Shown here: positions 1-7,860 of the stretch, piece after piece
Layout of the letters: each line of letters starts with the position of its first letter
Position numbering within the stretch: the stretch's first letter is position 1
From: Verrucomicrobiales bacterium
Lineage (GTDB): Bacteria; Verrucomicrobiota; Verrucomicrobiia; Limisphaerales; UBA1096
Direction: 5' to 3'
NCBI GenBank assembly: GCA_011523195.1
Contig: WTHH01000115.1
Coordinates: 2,630 to 14,395 of the forward strand
DNA: 11,766 nucleotides
Made by a program: the position numbers and the translations under genes
Notes under the pieces: generated by a model
Told to the model about the DNA's origin: nothing
The model's database searches: none
The model's input: only the letters and a program-made list of their open reading frames with translations

Positions 1-181
1 AGATCGGAGCAGAGTGACTTAAGAATTGAAGGCCGAAGGAATTCAACCCAACTCCCCCTAACGTTTCTGCTGTTTTCGCGCCTGGCCAAGCGCTTGGTTC
101 CCCGGCTTGGTTGCCGAAAACAAACTGGCTTTTCGGCGAGCTGGAGGCGAGGCTCCCGCGCACGAACCACTTTTTACACGG
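1..181. other. non-coding leader before the first gene
   Basis: I see no convincing gene here. The stretch holds a near-perfect copy of the window's repeated palindrome (79-92) that runs into a second half copy, and a small inverted repeat, TTGAA ... TTCAA, near 25-45. An open frame continues upstream of the first gene to an ATG at 107, but its 25 extra residues would sit in front of a prepilin leader and lack any signal character, so I treat them as untranslated. No clear -35/-10 pair or strong Shine-Dalgarno is visible; GGAGG near 143 lies about 35 bases before the chosen start, too far to act. Confidence 0.5.
79..92. repeat. palindrome copy, one mismatch
   Basis: CGCCTGGCCAAGCG differs from the consensus CGCTTGGCCAAGCG at one base (82). 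It runs directly into GCTTGG, so 86-97 reads CCAAGCGCTTGG, as if a second unit followed with a 12-base period. It lies in the untranslated region upstream of the first gene. Confidence 0.75.
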
Positions 182-886
<705 letters not shown>

Positions 887-902
887 CGGGCATTTGCTGC
901 TC

Positions 903-3800
903 ATGAAAAACACCTTCACACTGGGATCGCTGTTCGTTTTTGTCGGCGGTCTGTCGGCGGCGGACGGGCTGGAGGTGGAGCCGTTGCCACCGGCAGAGTC
1001 AATGGCGGCGGCGCACGTGGCGGAGGGATTTGAGCTGCAGTTGATCGCCAGCGAACCGCTGGTGCGCGATCCGGTGGCGTTCGACTGGCGGGCGGATGGC
1101 GCGTTGTGGGTGGCGGAGATGGCGGACTACCCGCTGGGGATGGACGACCGGGGAAAACACGGCGGCCGCGTGCGATTGCTGACCGATCGGGATGGCGACG
1201 GCCGGTACGACCACTCCACAATCTTCCTTGATGGGTTGTCGTTCCCAGCGGGCATCATGGCCTGGCGCGGTGGTGTGTTGGTGGCATCGGCACCGATCGT
1301 TTTGTTCGCAAAAGACACGGACGGCGACGGCCGGGCGGACGTGCGGCGGACACTGTTTGAGGGATTTTTTGAGGGTAACCAGCAGCTTCGTATCAACGGG
1401 CTGAACTGGGGGCTGGACAACCGGGTGCACGGTGCGTCCGGTGCGGTCACCATCGGTTACGGCGGGGCGAACAACATCCGCTCCGGGGTCAGCGGCAAGT
1501 CGGTGATGATTCGCAGTGGCGACTTTCGGTTTGATCCCGACACGGGCTGGATCGTGCCCACGTCCGGGCCATCGCAGTACGGCCGGGTGCGGGACGACTG
1601 GGGCAATTGGTTTGGCGTGCACAACAGTCACCCGCTATGGCACTACGTTTTACCGGCGCGCTATCTTCGCCGCAACCCAGATGTCACCTATCCCGACTCG
1701 CGTCGACAGGTCCGCACGCCGCGAAACCCGAGGGTCTTCGCCAACAAGCCTCCGCAAAAACGGTTCCACAGCTTTGAGCAGAGCGGCCGGTTCACGTCAG
1801 CCTGCGGCCCGTCGATTTATCGGGACACCATCCTGTTCGGCCGCAGCGGAGTGACACATGCGTTCACTTGCGAGCCGTTTCACAACGTCATCCAGCGCTC
1901 GGTGATCCGGGAGGACGGGGTCAGCTTCAGCGGTGAACGCGCTTACGATGGTGAGCGGGACTTTTTTGCGTCGGCCGATCGGTGGAGCCGCCCGGTTTTT
2001 ACCCGCACCGGCCCGGACGGTGCACTGTGGTTTGCCGACATGTACCGCTACATGATCGAGCATCCGCATTGGCTGCCGAAAAACGGGCAGGACGAGTTGC
2101 GGCCGCACTTTCGCAGCGGGGAAACCTTCGGCCGCATCTACCGGATTGTGCCCAAGGGCAAACCACTCCGCGAGGTGCCAAGGCTGGCAGGCCGCAAGCC
2201 GGCGGAGCTGGTGGATGTTTTGTCATCGGAAAACGGGACGTCACGGGACATGGCACACCGGTTGTTGATTGAGGCGGACGCCAAGGCGGTGGCGCCGCAA
2301 CTGCGTGCCATGCTGGCCGGTTCGCCCCGGCCGCGCGCGCGTCTGCACGCGCTGGCTGCGCTCGACGGTCTGGGCCGGCTTGACCCGCCAACGCTTGGCC
2401 AGGCGCTGGACGACAATCACCCGTATGTCCGCCGGCTGGCGTTTCGATTGACCGAGAAATTCCCCGGTGAAGCCAAGCGGTTTGCGCCGCACTTTGACTT
2501 TGCGCTTGGCCAAGCGCAGCCCGGCCCGGAGGCCAAGGCGGTGCTGCAGCAATTCTTCTCGGCCGGTTTTTTGCCGAATAACAAAATCGGCGAGTCGATC
2601 TCGGCGAAGGCCGGGGCGGTGGCCGACTCGGACTCACCTTTTTTGCAGGCGGCCTACCTGACTGCGGCTGACGCCCATTACGGATCGATGCTCTCGGCGG
2701 CGGAGCCGGGCGGGAAAATTTATGAGCAGTTGATGCTGGTGGGGATCAAGCGGCACCGCAGCGTGTTGGCTGGGGAACTCGACGACAACCTCGGCATGGC
2801 CAACGCGCGCGCGCGGATGCAGTTGGCCTCGCTTTGGATGAAGTCGCTTGGCCAAGCCGGCATCCGCTTGGCCAAGCTGGATGAGGCCGGGCTGCCCGGC
2901 CAGACGAAGGCGCTCCGGGAGATTTTAACGGAGGCCGAGCGATTGGTTCTGGACACTGAAACAGATCAGCCCCTGAGACTGGATGCGATCGAAGCTCTGG
3001 GCCACGGCATTGAGCTGCACGGTAATACGGCTGCCGTTTTTCAAAAATTGTTGGCCCCGAGCGAAACATCGGCCGTTCGGCACGGGACGATCCGGGCCGT
3101 CGGCAACATGACCGCTGCCGGTGCGGCCAAGCTGCTGCTCGCCGCCTGGCCTGGTCTTGTGGCTAACGAACGTGCCAGCGCGCTGGATGTTTTGTTGAGC
3201 CGAGGTACGTGGCAGGAGGCACTGCTACAGGGGATGGAATCCGGGCAGGTTTCCATCAACGGCTTTTCGCTGGTACATCGCGACCGGCTGTTGAAAAGCG
3301 CAAACAAGGCGGTCGCCAAGCGGGCGCGGGGAGTGTTTGCGAACGAGGCAGAAGGCGATCGGGCCGGGGCGTTAGCCAAGTTTGCGTCAGCCTTGAAGCT
3401 GGGTGGCGATGCGGAGAAGGGGCAGCTGGTCTACGACATGCACTGTGCTGTGTGCCACGCGTCGGACAAGCAACTGGGGCCGGATCTCCGCTCGATCACC
3501 GACCGGTCGCCGGAAGGATTGCTGGCATCGATCATCGATCCCTCGCGTCAGGTGGATCCGAAATACCTGGCCTACACTGCGCTGTTCAACGACGGCCGGG
3601 CGATCGTTGGGATTATCGATTCCGGGTCGGGTGAAAGCCTGAAAATGAATGTCCCGGGCGTGGGCGCGCAGACAGTCAGCCGCAGCGAACTAAAGTCGTT
3701 GACAAGCCTGAACCAGTCGTTGATGCCAGCCGGTTTGGAGCAGCAATTGACTCACCAGTCGATGGCCGATCTCATCCGGTTTTTGCAGGATTACAAGTAG
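903..3800 (+). CDS. secreted membrane-bound-dehydrogenase-type protein with HEAT-like repeats and C-terminal cytochrome c
   Basis: This is a 965-residue exported protein of the PVC-type 'putative membrane-bound dehydrogenase' family (Piru_Ver N-terminal domain). A signal peptide covers residues 1-19, with cleavage near LSA|AD. Residues about 40-430 form the propeller-like domain, containing two acidic loops, DRDGDG from D95 and DTDGDG from D138, that look like calcium sites. About 440-800 is helical and HEAT-like. The C-terminal domain carries one heme c site, C848-x-x-C851-H852, with MPAG further on as a likely distal Met ligand, matching the TIGR02603-type cytochrome tail. It probably oxidises a sugar or alcohol in the periplasm and passes electrons to its heme; the substrate cannot be read. 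Translation may instead begin at TTG 894, but ATG 903 gives a normal signal peptide. No good Shine-Dalgarno is seen. Four copies of the palindrome fall in the helical region. Confidence 0.9.
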   Translation: MKNTFTLGSLFVFVGGLSAADGLEVEPLPPAESMAAAHVAEGFELQLIASEPLVRDPVAFDWRADGALWVAEMADYPLGMDDRGKHGGRVRLLTDRDGDGRYDHSTIFLDGLSFPAGIMAWRGGVLVASAPIVLFAKDTDGDGRADVRRTLFEGFFEGNQQLRINGLNWGLDNRVHGASGAVTIGYGGANNIRSGVSGKSVMIRSGDFRFDPDTGWIVPTSGPSQYGRVRDDWGNWFGVHNSHPLWHYVLPARYLRRNPDVTYPDSRRQVRTPRNPRVFANKPPQKRFHSFEQSGRFTSACGPSIYRDTILFGRSGVTHAFTCEPFHNVIQRSVIREDGVSFSGERAYDGERDFFASADRWSRPVFTRTGPDGALWFADMYRYMIEHPHWLPKNGQDELRPHFRSGETFGRIYRIVPKGKPLREVPRLAGRKPAELVDVLSSENGTSRDMAHRLLIEADAKAVAPQLRAMLAGSPRPRARLHALAALDGLGRLDPPTLGQALDDNHPYVRRLAFRLTEKFPGEAKRFAPHFDFALGQAQPGPEAKAVLQQFFSAGFLPNNKIGESISAKAGAVADSDSPFLQAAYLTAADAHYGSMLSAAEPGGKIYEQLMLVGIKRHRSVLAGELDDNLGMANARARMQLASLWMKSLGQAGIRLAKLDEAGLPGQTKALREILTEAERLVLDTETDQPLRLDAIEALGHGIELHGNTAAVFQKLLAPSETSAVRHGTIRAVGNMTAAGAAKLLLAAWPGLVANERASALDVLLSRGTWQEALLQGMESGQVSINGFSLVHRDRLLKSANKAVAKRARGVFANEAEGDRAGALAKFASALKLGGDAEKGQLVYDMHCAVCHASDKQLGPDLRSITDRSPEGLLASIIDPSRQVDPKYLAYTALFNDGRAIVGIIDSGSGESLKMNVPGVGAQTVSRSELKSLTSLNQSLMPAGLEQQLTHQSMADLIRFLQDYK
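2392..2405. repeat. palindrome copy, one mismatch, in-gene
   Basis: CGCTTGGCCAGGCG differs from the consensus at one base. It lies in the HEAT-like region of the dehydrogenase gene, where it is read as T-L-G-Q-A. Confidence 0.75.
2503..2516. repeat. palindrome copy, perfect, in-gene
   Basis: A perfect CGCTTGGCCAAGCG, extended to the 16-base palindrome GCGCTTGGCCAAGCGC at 2502-2517. It is read as A-L-G-Q-A in the dehydrogenase gene. Confidence 0.9.
2845..2858. repeat. palindrome copy, one mismatch, in-gene
   Basis: CGCTTGGCCAAGCC differs from the consensus only at its last base. It is read as S-L-G-Q-A in the dehydrogenase gene and is the first of two copies whose starts are 20 bases apart. 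Confidence 0.8.
2865..2878. repeat. palindrome copy, one mismatch, in-gene
   Basis: CGCTTGGCCAAGCT differs from the consensus only at its last base. It is read in another frame from its neighbour at 2845, giving R-L-A-K-L. Confidence 0.8.
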
Positions 3801-3804
3801 GGCA

Positions 3805-3822
3805 ACGCGATGGTGTTCGCGT
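3805..3822. terminator. possible bidirectional hairpin between convergent genes
   Basis: The 23-base gap between the two convergent stop codons is mostly an inverted repeat: ACGCGA, six-base loop, TCGCGT. A six-pair GC-rich stem at this position could end transcription from both sides. Neither side carries a U-rich tract, so it is not a classical intrinsic terminator and the call is tentative. Confidence 0.35.
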
Positions 3823-3823
3823 G

Positions 3824-4963
3824 TCAGTCCACCTTCAGTCGGCCGAAGCGAATGGAGGTTCGCTTGACCTTGGGATCGTTTGAGCTGTCCCAGACACAAA
3901 GCCACTCGCCCGGTTTGTCCTCGAGCAGTGTCGGGTAGCTGTTGCGGGTTTTGCCTCCGAAAAAAAGTTCGGCCTGCGACCAGTCGTTCCCCGGTTTTTG
4001 CACCTTGAAGTAGAGCCCCTCGCGCTCGGGAGTGTCGCTGTAAACGTAAATGTAGCGTCCGAGGCTGTCCCTGCCGTAGAAGCCTTTCGACTGAAAGTTG
4101 GGCAAGGTGGAATCCGGCTTGGCATGCGACCATGTTTTGCCGAAATCCCTGCTGACCGCGGTGTAGGCCACACCCGGGCGCGGCAGACCGTCCTTGTGGG
4201 CGCCAGTGCGGGTCACGATCCGGATTTCGCCCGGTGCGTCGCCCGGTGCGATGTTGCCCTCGTGAATCCACGCCGGTTTATAAGGGACAACCGGGACGTA
4301 ACCGGCCAGCTTCCAGCGCAGCAGACTACGGCTCTCGAGAATAAACTGCTGCCGGTCGCCGCCTGAGTCGTGACGCAGGGTGTTTCGGTGCACGCCCAGC
4401 AGGTATCGCGTACCGGTTTCGTCGGTCACCGGCAGGATGCCGCCGCAGGTGATCAGCGGGCCGTGGTAGTCCATTGCCAGCTCAACCTGCATCCATGAAA
4501 GGCCGCCGTCGCCAGAGTAGGCGGCACAGAGCTTGGCGTCCTCACTGTCGCGAAAATGCGTTGGCGCGCGCATGGCAAAACACCAGAGGATATCCTGTCT
4601 GGGCGGCTGAAATAGCACCGAGTTGTTGTAGGCAAAGCGCATCGTGCCGTTGGGGATGCGGTGGTCGAAGATGGTGATCGGTGGCCCCCACGACTTGCCT
4701 CCGTTTCGGCTGATCGAGCAGACCACATCGCCCATGTCGGTCTTGCCGCGCAGTTCGAGTCCGTAAGAGGCCACGAGATGATTCTTCGTCCACTTGGCGA
4801 TGAATGGCTGCCAAATTCGTTTGTACGGGCTACCCTGTTTCAGCGAGTCGATCTCGACGACTTTTGTGACCGCGCCGGGATGCTCCGCCGCAGGCGCTTG
4901 GCCAAGCGCCATAAAGGCGGCCAACAAACCAAGCGCCAGTTTTTTGGTAAGCGTGAACTTCAT
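3824..4963 (-). CDS. secreted sialidase-like (BNR/Asp-box) protein
   Basis: This encodes a 379-residue exported beta-propeller of the sialidase/BNR-repeat class. Starting at ATG 4963 gives a good signal peptide: basic MKFTLTKK, a hydrophobic core, and cleavage after about residue 26 (PAA|EH). The open frame continues to 5008, but the extra 15 residues would spoil the signal. Three Asp-box-like repeats S-x-x-x-G-x-x-W are visible at residues 85-92, 150-157 and 271-278, each marking a propeller blade. An R-I-W-Q-P-F segment near the start of the mature protein resembles the R-I-P region of GH33 enzymes, but I cannot confirm the full arginine triad, so true exo-sialidase activity is unproven. 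It probably acts on a glycan outside the cytoplasm. The gene is 218 bases downstream of the sugar dehydrogenase gene on the same strand. A perfect 18-base palindrome lies inside the signal-peptide codons. Confidence 0.85.
   Translation of the reverse strand: MKFTLTKKLALGLLAAFMALGQAPAAEHPGAVTKVVEIDSLKQGSPYKRIWQPFIAKWTKNHLVASYGLELRGKTDMGDVVCSISRNGGKSWGPPITIFDHRIPNGTMRFAYNNSVLFQPPRQDILWCFAMRAPTHFRDSEDAKLCAAYSGDGGLSWMQVELAMDYHGPLITCGGILPVTDETGTRYLLGVHRNTLRHDSGGDRQQFILESRSLLRWKLAGYVPVVPYKPAWIHEGNIAPGDAPGEIRIVTRTGAHKDGLPRPGVAYTAVSRDFGKTWSHAKPDSTLPNFQSKGFYGRDSLGRYIYVYSDTPEREGLYFKVQKPGNDWSQAELFFGGKTRNSYPTLLEDKPGEWLCVWDSSNDPKVKRTSIRFGRLKVD
4893..4910. repeat. palindrome copy, perfect and longest (18 bases), in signal peptide
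   Basis: GGCGCTTGGCCAAGCGCC is a perfect 18-base palindrome containing the 14-base core at 4895-4908. On the minus strand it spans the end of codon 18 to codon 24 of the sialidase-like gene, read A-L-G-Q-A-P, at the hydrophobic-core/cleavage-region boundary of the signal peptide. Confidence 0.92.
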
Positions 4964-5016
4964 TGAAATTCGATTGTTATTCGGGAACGAAAAAACAGTT
5001 GGTAACAAAACGAAAC

Positions 5017-5030
5017 CACTTGGCCAAGCG
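5017..5030. repeat. palindrome copy, one mismatch, intergenic
   Basis: CACTTGGCCAAGCG has one mismatch (5018). It runs on into CTTGGC, so 5024-5035 reads CCAAGCGCTTGG, the same one-and-a-half unit arrangement seen at 79-97. It lies between the two minus-strand genes. Confidence 0.8.
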
Positions 5031-5076
5031 CTTGGCTGAACTAGTGCGAGGACAGGAATTTCCTCTTTCCTTGGTG

Positions 5077-5090
5077 CGCTTGGCCAAGCG
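5077..5090. repeat. palindrome copy, perfect, intergenic
   Basis: A perfect CGCTTGGCCAAGCG in the 218-base gap between the sugar dehydrogenase and sialidase-like genes. Its start is 60 bases from that of the preceding copy. Confidence 0.9.
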
Positions 5091-5123
5091 GGCGCGTTTA
5101 ATCAAACTGCGACTCGGAATTGA

Positions 5124-5150
5124 TCCTGCCTGTCCTGTTTATCCATGTTC
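5124..5150 (-). repeat. imperfect 9-base tandem repeat, three units, intergenic
   Basis: On the plus strand the three units are TCCTGCCTG, TCCTGTTTA and TCCATGTTC. Read on the minus strand they give GAACATGGA, TAAACAGGA and CAGGCAGGA. The element sits just past the 3' end of the sugar dehydrogenase gene. From memory, similar TCCTGTTTA-type strings recur between genes in several environmental bacterial genomes, but I cannot verify this here. No strong stem is formed, so it is not a classical terminator. Confidence 0.5.
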
Positions 5151-5181
5151 ATTTCTAACCACCCCGATGCGGGTAGGCGGG

Positions 5182-7824
5182 TCAGGGTTCGCGGACTTGG
5201 ATGCGGTAGAAGCGGCGGTGGCTGAGGGGTTCGCGGAACCGGATGACCTGGCGGGTGGGGGAATAGCGGTCGAAGTGCAGGCCCTCCACGGTTTCCCAGA
5301 TGCCACTGCCGAGGTCGTCGGTGGCCTCGATGGTGACGTCGCGGTTGGCGGGCAGGACGAACTCGAGTTCGCTGCGCTCGCGGTTGGCGCGGACTAGTGG
5401 CGTGAACTTTTCCGCAGCGTTCCCAGCGTCGGTGCCTAGAAGGAATTCGGTGTAGTCATTCTGCCCGTCCGCGTCGCTGTCCGCAGCGGGGATGCCGGTG
5501 AAGTGGTCACCGTCGAGCGACTGAATCCAGCGCTTCATCACCTCGAGGGCGACGGGATCGGGGAGGCTTGTGCCGAGCGGCGGCATCCGGTGCAGGCCGG
5601 GGGTCTCGATCCGGTGATACAAGACGGAAAGGTCCGGCTCGCCGGGGTGAACGAATTGGTTTCGGCTGTCGCCAAAGTCGTTGTGCGGTTTGCCGCCGAT
5701 AAGCTTGGTGAAGGAAAGCGGCGTTTGCAGGCGGGCGTCGAACAGCGCCTGTGCCACGCCGGCAAGGTGAGGGCGATGGCAGTAGACGCAGTTGGCCTCG
5801 ATGTAGGACTTGGCTCGATACTCGGTGGACTTGGTCTCGTCGTCCATCGCGGCGAGGGCCGGATAGGTTTGTGGGGCGGTGATCTCGCGGTCGAGGTAGC
5901 CGGTGCGGGACAGTGCCTCGAGTTGGTTTTCCTCGCCCCGCCCGTAGTCGACCGGCCGGTTTAACTGCGCTGTGTGAAAGCCAAGGATGCCGCGAGACTT
6001 GGAGTTGTGGCAGGAGAGGCACTCACGCCGACTGGGGTAGTTCCATGTGAGCTTGGCTAAGCCGCCTCCGCGCGGGATGGTCAATTCCTCCGACTCACCC
6101 TCGGAATGCACAATAGTGGCGTCTGTCTGTGCCTCATTCCAGCGGTAGGTGGTGCCGTACCAGAACCACGGTGTCTTGTAGAGTATTCGTGTCTCGAGCC
6201 GTTTGCGCCGCGCCGCGCCGTCCTCGATGACATCCATCTCGAAATGTTTCACCCAAGCGCTTCCGCCAGGGAAGATCCACGGTTTGTAAGCGTTGAAATG
6301 AATTTTCGATTTTGCGTCGGGGATAGTGAACCAACGCTGCTTGGCCGCACCGTCTGACCAGAGCGGGTTCGTGACCTCATAAGGCACGATGCCCTCGTGC
6401 GGTTCGAGCGTGGCGAGATTGCGGAACAGGCCGGTGTCGCTGAGTTTTTCCGGCAGGGGCTGTGCGGTGGGGTCGCGGCCTGCGACGAGTTTCTTGATGA
6501 GGCCCTCGCGATGGTCGGCCAGTAAGATCTCGCCGGTAAGCGGATGTTCACCAAGTGTGGAGATATTGTCGTCCCATAATAGCCAGCGAATTGGCCGTTG
6601 ACCGTCGGCCGGTTGGCTAAAGTCGATAGCCCCGATCCAGCCGCTCCAGTAGTCGGAGAACACGGCATGCCCGTCGAGGTCGGCCGGCTGATCGCCTCGA
6701 TAAAAATGGAAGCCGGCCACGTCGTTACCGTGTGCGCGGCCGTATTCAGCCTCGGGGAAAATGTAGTCGTTGCGACTGGCCTTGGGATCGTATTTCGGCC
6801 CCTCGGGTGTGCCCTCGAAGATCGGGTAGCCGTAGTTGCCACCGCGTTCGATGAGGTTGATCTCCTCGCGGACATGGTCGCCGGTGTCGCCGGTGTAGAG
6901 CCGTCCGGTCTTGGGATCGAATGCCATGCGCCACGGGTTGCGCAGGCCGACCGCCCAGAATTCGCTGCGCAGTTTTTTTCGGTCCACCGGCTTGCCGGCG
7001 AAGGTAATGGCGTTGACGAAGGGGTTGTCGCGGGGCACGCGGTAATTGCCGTGAAGGCCAACGTGGGCGTTTGGCGGCAGGTTGCCCTTACGCTGGTCGA
7101 CGTCGATCCGGAGAATGCCGCCGAAGTAGTCCTGGTCAATTTTTTGGCTGTTGTTGTACTCGTCGTAGCCACCTCCCTCGTCGCCGAGGCTGAGGTACAG
7201 GTAGCCGTCCGGCCCGAAGTGCAGGTCACCGCCGTTGTGGTCGTAGTGTTCGTCAAACTGCGAGAACATCGCCAACTCGGTCCCGACGTTGATCGGCGTG
7301 CCGACCCGGCCCTTGAATTGAAAACGCGACAATCGGTCGTGCAATCCGTCATTGCCGCCGATCGATGTGAGATAGGTGTAAAACGCGTAAACGTAGCCGT
7401 TCTCTTTAAACTGGGGATGTAACTCGAAACCGATAAAGCCGCTTTCCTGCACGCTGTGCACGCGCTTCGAGAGGTCGAGGAAGAGGGTCTTTTTTGGCTG
7501 GGTGGAAAGGTGGGTCACACGCCAGACGCGCCCGGTCTGCTCTGCGACAAACAACTCGCCGCCATTGGCCTTAGTGGCCCGGATGCAGACCGGCTTGGAG
7601 AAGGTGATGCCCGGAAGCAGGTTGACGGAATGGTATTCGAACAGTTGCGGATTGTTGGGGTAGCGAAACGTGGTGTTGGGTTTTCGGATGAGTTCAGCTT
7701 TAATATATGACGAGCAAAAAATAACAAATAAAGCCAAAAAGCTTTGTTTAAAGTTTGTAAGATTATTTAAAAACCTAATGTGCACGCGAGCTGTGTGTAA
7801 AGCCAATTTATAATAGTCGCACAT
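5182..7824 (-). CDS. secreted PQQ-type sugar dehydrogenase fused to a diheme cytochrome module
   Basis: This encodes an exported fusion protein of up to 880 residues. After an N-terminal hydrophobic signal (about residues 27-43), residues about 65-450 match the glucose/sorbosone dehydrogenase propeller, with H196-N-G-G followed by FGPDG, and later GLRNPWR and GGNYGYP. From about 460 a second module resembles the HNE_0200/SO_2930 family (TIGR03806): TGLF near its start, then NPLWSDGA, then heme sites C602-x-x-C605-H606 and C679-x-x-C682-H683. A D-x-D-x-D-G stretch near residue 782 is followed by a beta-rich tail of about 100 residues. It probably oxidises a sugar with PQQ and passes electrons to its own hemes. 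The start is uncertain: ATG 7824 lies in a promoter-like stretch, and GTG 7785 would give a tidier signal peptide and 867 residues. The upstream SDR gene ends 26 bases away. Confidence 0.88.
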   Translation of the reverse strand: MCDYYKLALHTARVHIRFLNNLTNFKQSFLALFVIFCSSYIKAELIRKPNTTFRYPNNPQLFEYHSVNLLPGITFSKPVCIRATKANGGELFVAEQTGRVWRVTHLSTQPKKTLFLDLSKRVHSVQESGFIGFELHPQFKENGYVYAFYTYLTSIGGNDGLHDRLSRFQFKGRVGTPINVGTELAMFSQFDEHYDHNGGDLHFGPDGYLYLSLGDEGGGYDEYNNSQKIDQDYFGGILRIDVDQRKGNLPPNAHVGLHGNYRVPRDNPFVNAITFAGKPVDRKKLRSEFWAVGLRNPWRMAFDPKTGRLYTGDTGDHVREEINLIERGGNYGYPIFEGTPEGPKYDPKASRNDYIFPEAEYGRAHGNDVAGFHFYRGDQPADLDGHAVFSDYWSGWIGAIDFSQPADGQRPIRWLLWDDNISTLGEHPLTGEILLADHREGLIKKLVAGRDPTAQPLPEKLSDTGLFRNLATLEPHEGIVPYEVTNPLWSDGAAKQRWFTIPDAKSKIHFNAYKPWIFPGGSAWVKHFEMDVIEDGAARRKRLETRILYKTPWFWYGTTYRWNEAQTDATIVHSEGESEELTIPRGGGLAKLTWNYPSRRECLSCHNSKSRGILGFHTAQLNRPVDYGRGEENQLEALSRTGYLDREITAPQTYPALAAMDDETKSTEYRAKSYIEANCVYCHRPHLAGVAQALFDARLQTPLSFTKLIGGKPHNDFGDSRNQFVHPGEPDLSVLYHRIETPGLHRMPPLGTSLPDPVALEVMKRWIQSLDGDHFTGIPAADSDADGQNDYTEFLLGTDAGNAAEKFTPLVRANRERSELEFVLPANRDVTIEATDDLGSGIWETVEGLHFDRYSPTRQVIRFREPLSHRRFYRIQVREP

Positions 7825-7860
7825 CGTTAATGCGAGTCAAACATCATATTTTACTTTTGG
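7690..7860. other. AT-rich island over the start of the sugar dehydrogenase gene
   Basis: Base composition drops sharply here. I count 29 G+C in the 100 bases 7701-7800, against 67 in a sampled stretch (1021-1120). The island covers the signal-peptide codons of the dehydrogenase gene, its 5' flank and the last codons of the SDR gene, where AAA, TTT and ATT codons replace the GC-rich usage elsewhere. It could be a promoter region with a weakly structured start, or the edge of transferred DNA. Confidence 0.8.
7810..7840 (-). promoter_or_regulatory. possible sigma-70-like promoter for the sugar dehydrogenase gene
   Basis: Read on the minus strand, TTGACT (7835-7840) and TATTAT (7810-7815) each match five of six bases of the -35 and -10 consensus, with a 19-base spacer, longer than the ideal 17. 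If real, transcription would begin inside the annotated frame and the true start codon would be downstream of ATG 7824, perhaps GTG 7785. AT-rich DNA throws up such matches by chance, hence the low confidence. Confidence 0.3.

Noticed and set aside
1..20. Sequencing-adapter remnant at the window start
   Set aside because: AGATCGGA matches the start of a common adapter, but the next bases (GCAGAG) diverge at once; eight bases are not enough.
107..181. Upstream start of the pseudopilin-like gene at ATG 107
   Set aside because: It would add 25 residues before a standard prepilin leader, which normally begins within about ten residues of the start.
5151..5181. Intrinsic terminator after the sugar dehydrogenase gene (CCCG-ATG-CGGG near 5162)
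   Set aside because: The stem is only four pairs with a three-base loop and no T-run on the minus strand.
6598..7422. Long plus-strand open frame opposite the sugar dehydrogenase gene
   Set aside because: It is the mirror of a GC-rich real gene, full of Val/Ala with no motif; similar mirrors at 8822-9766 and 10398-11099 were dropped for the same reason.
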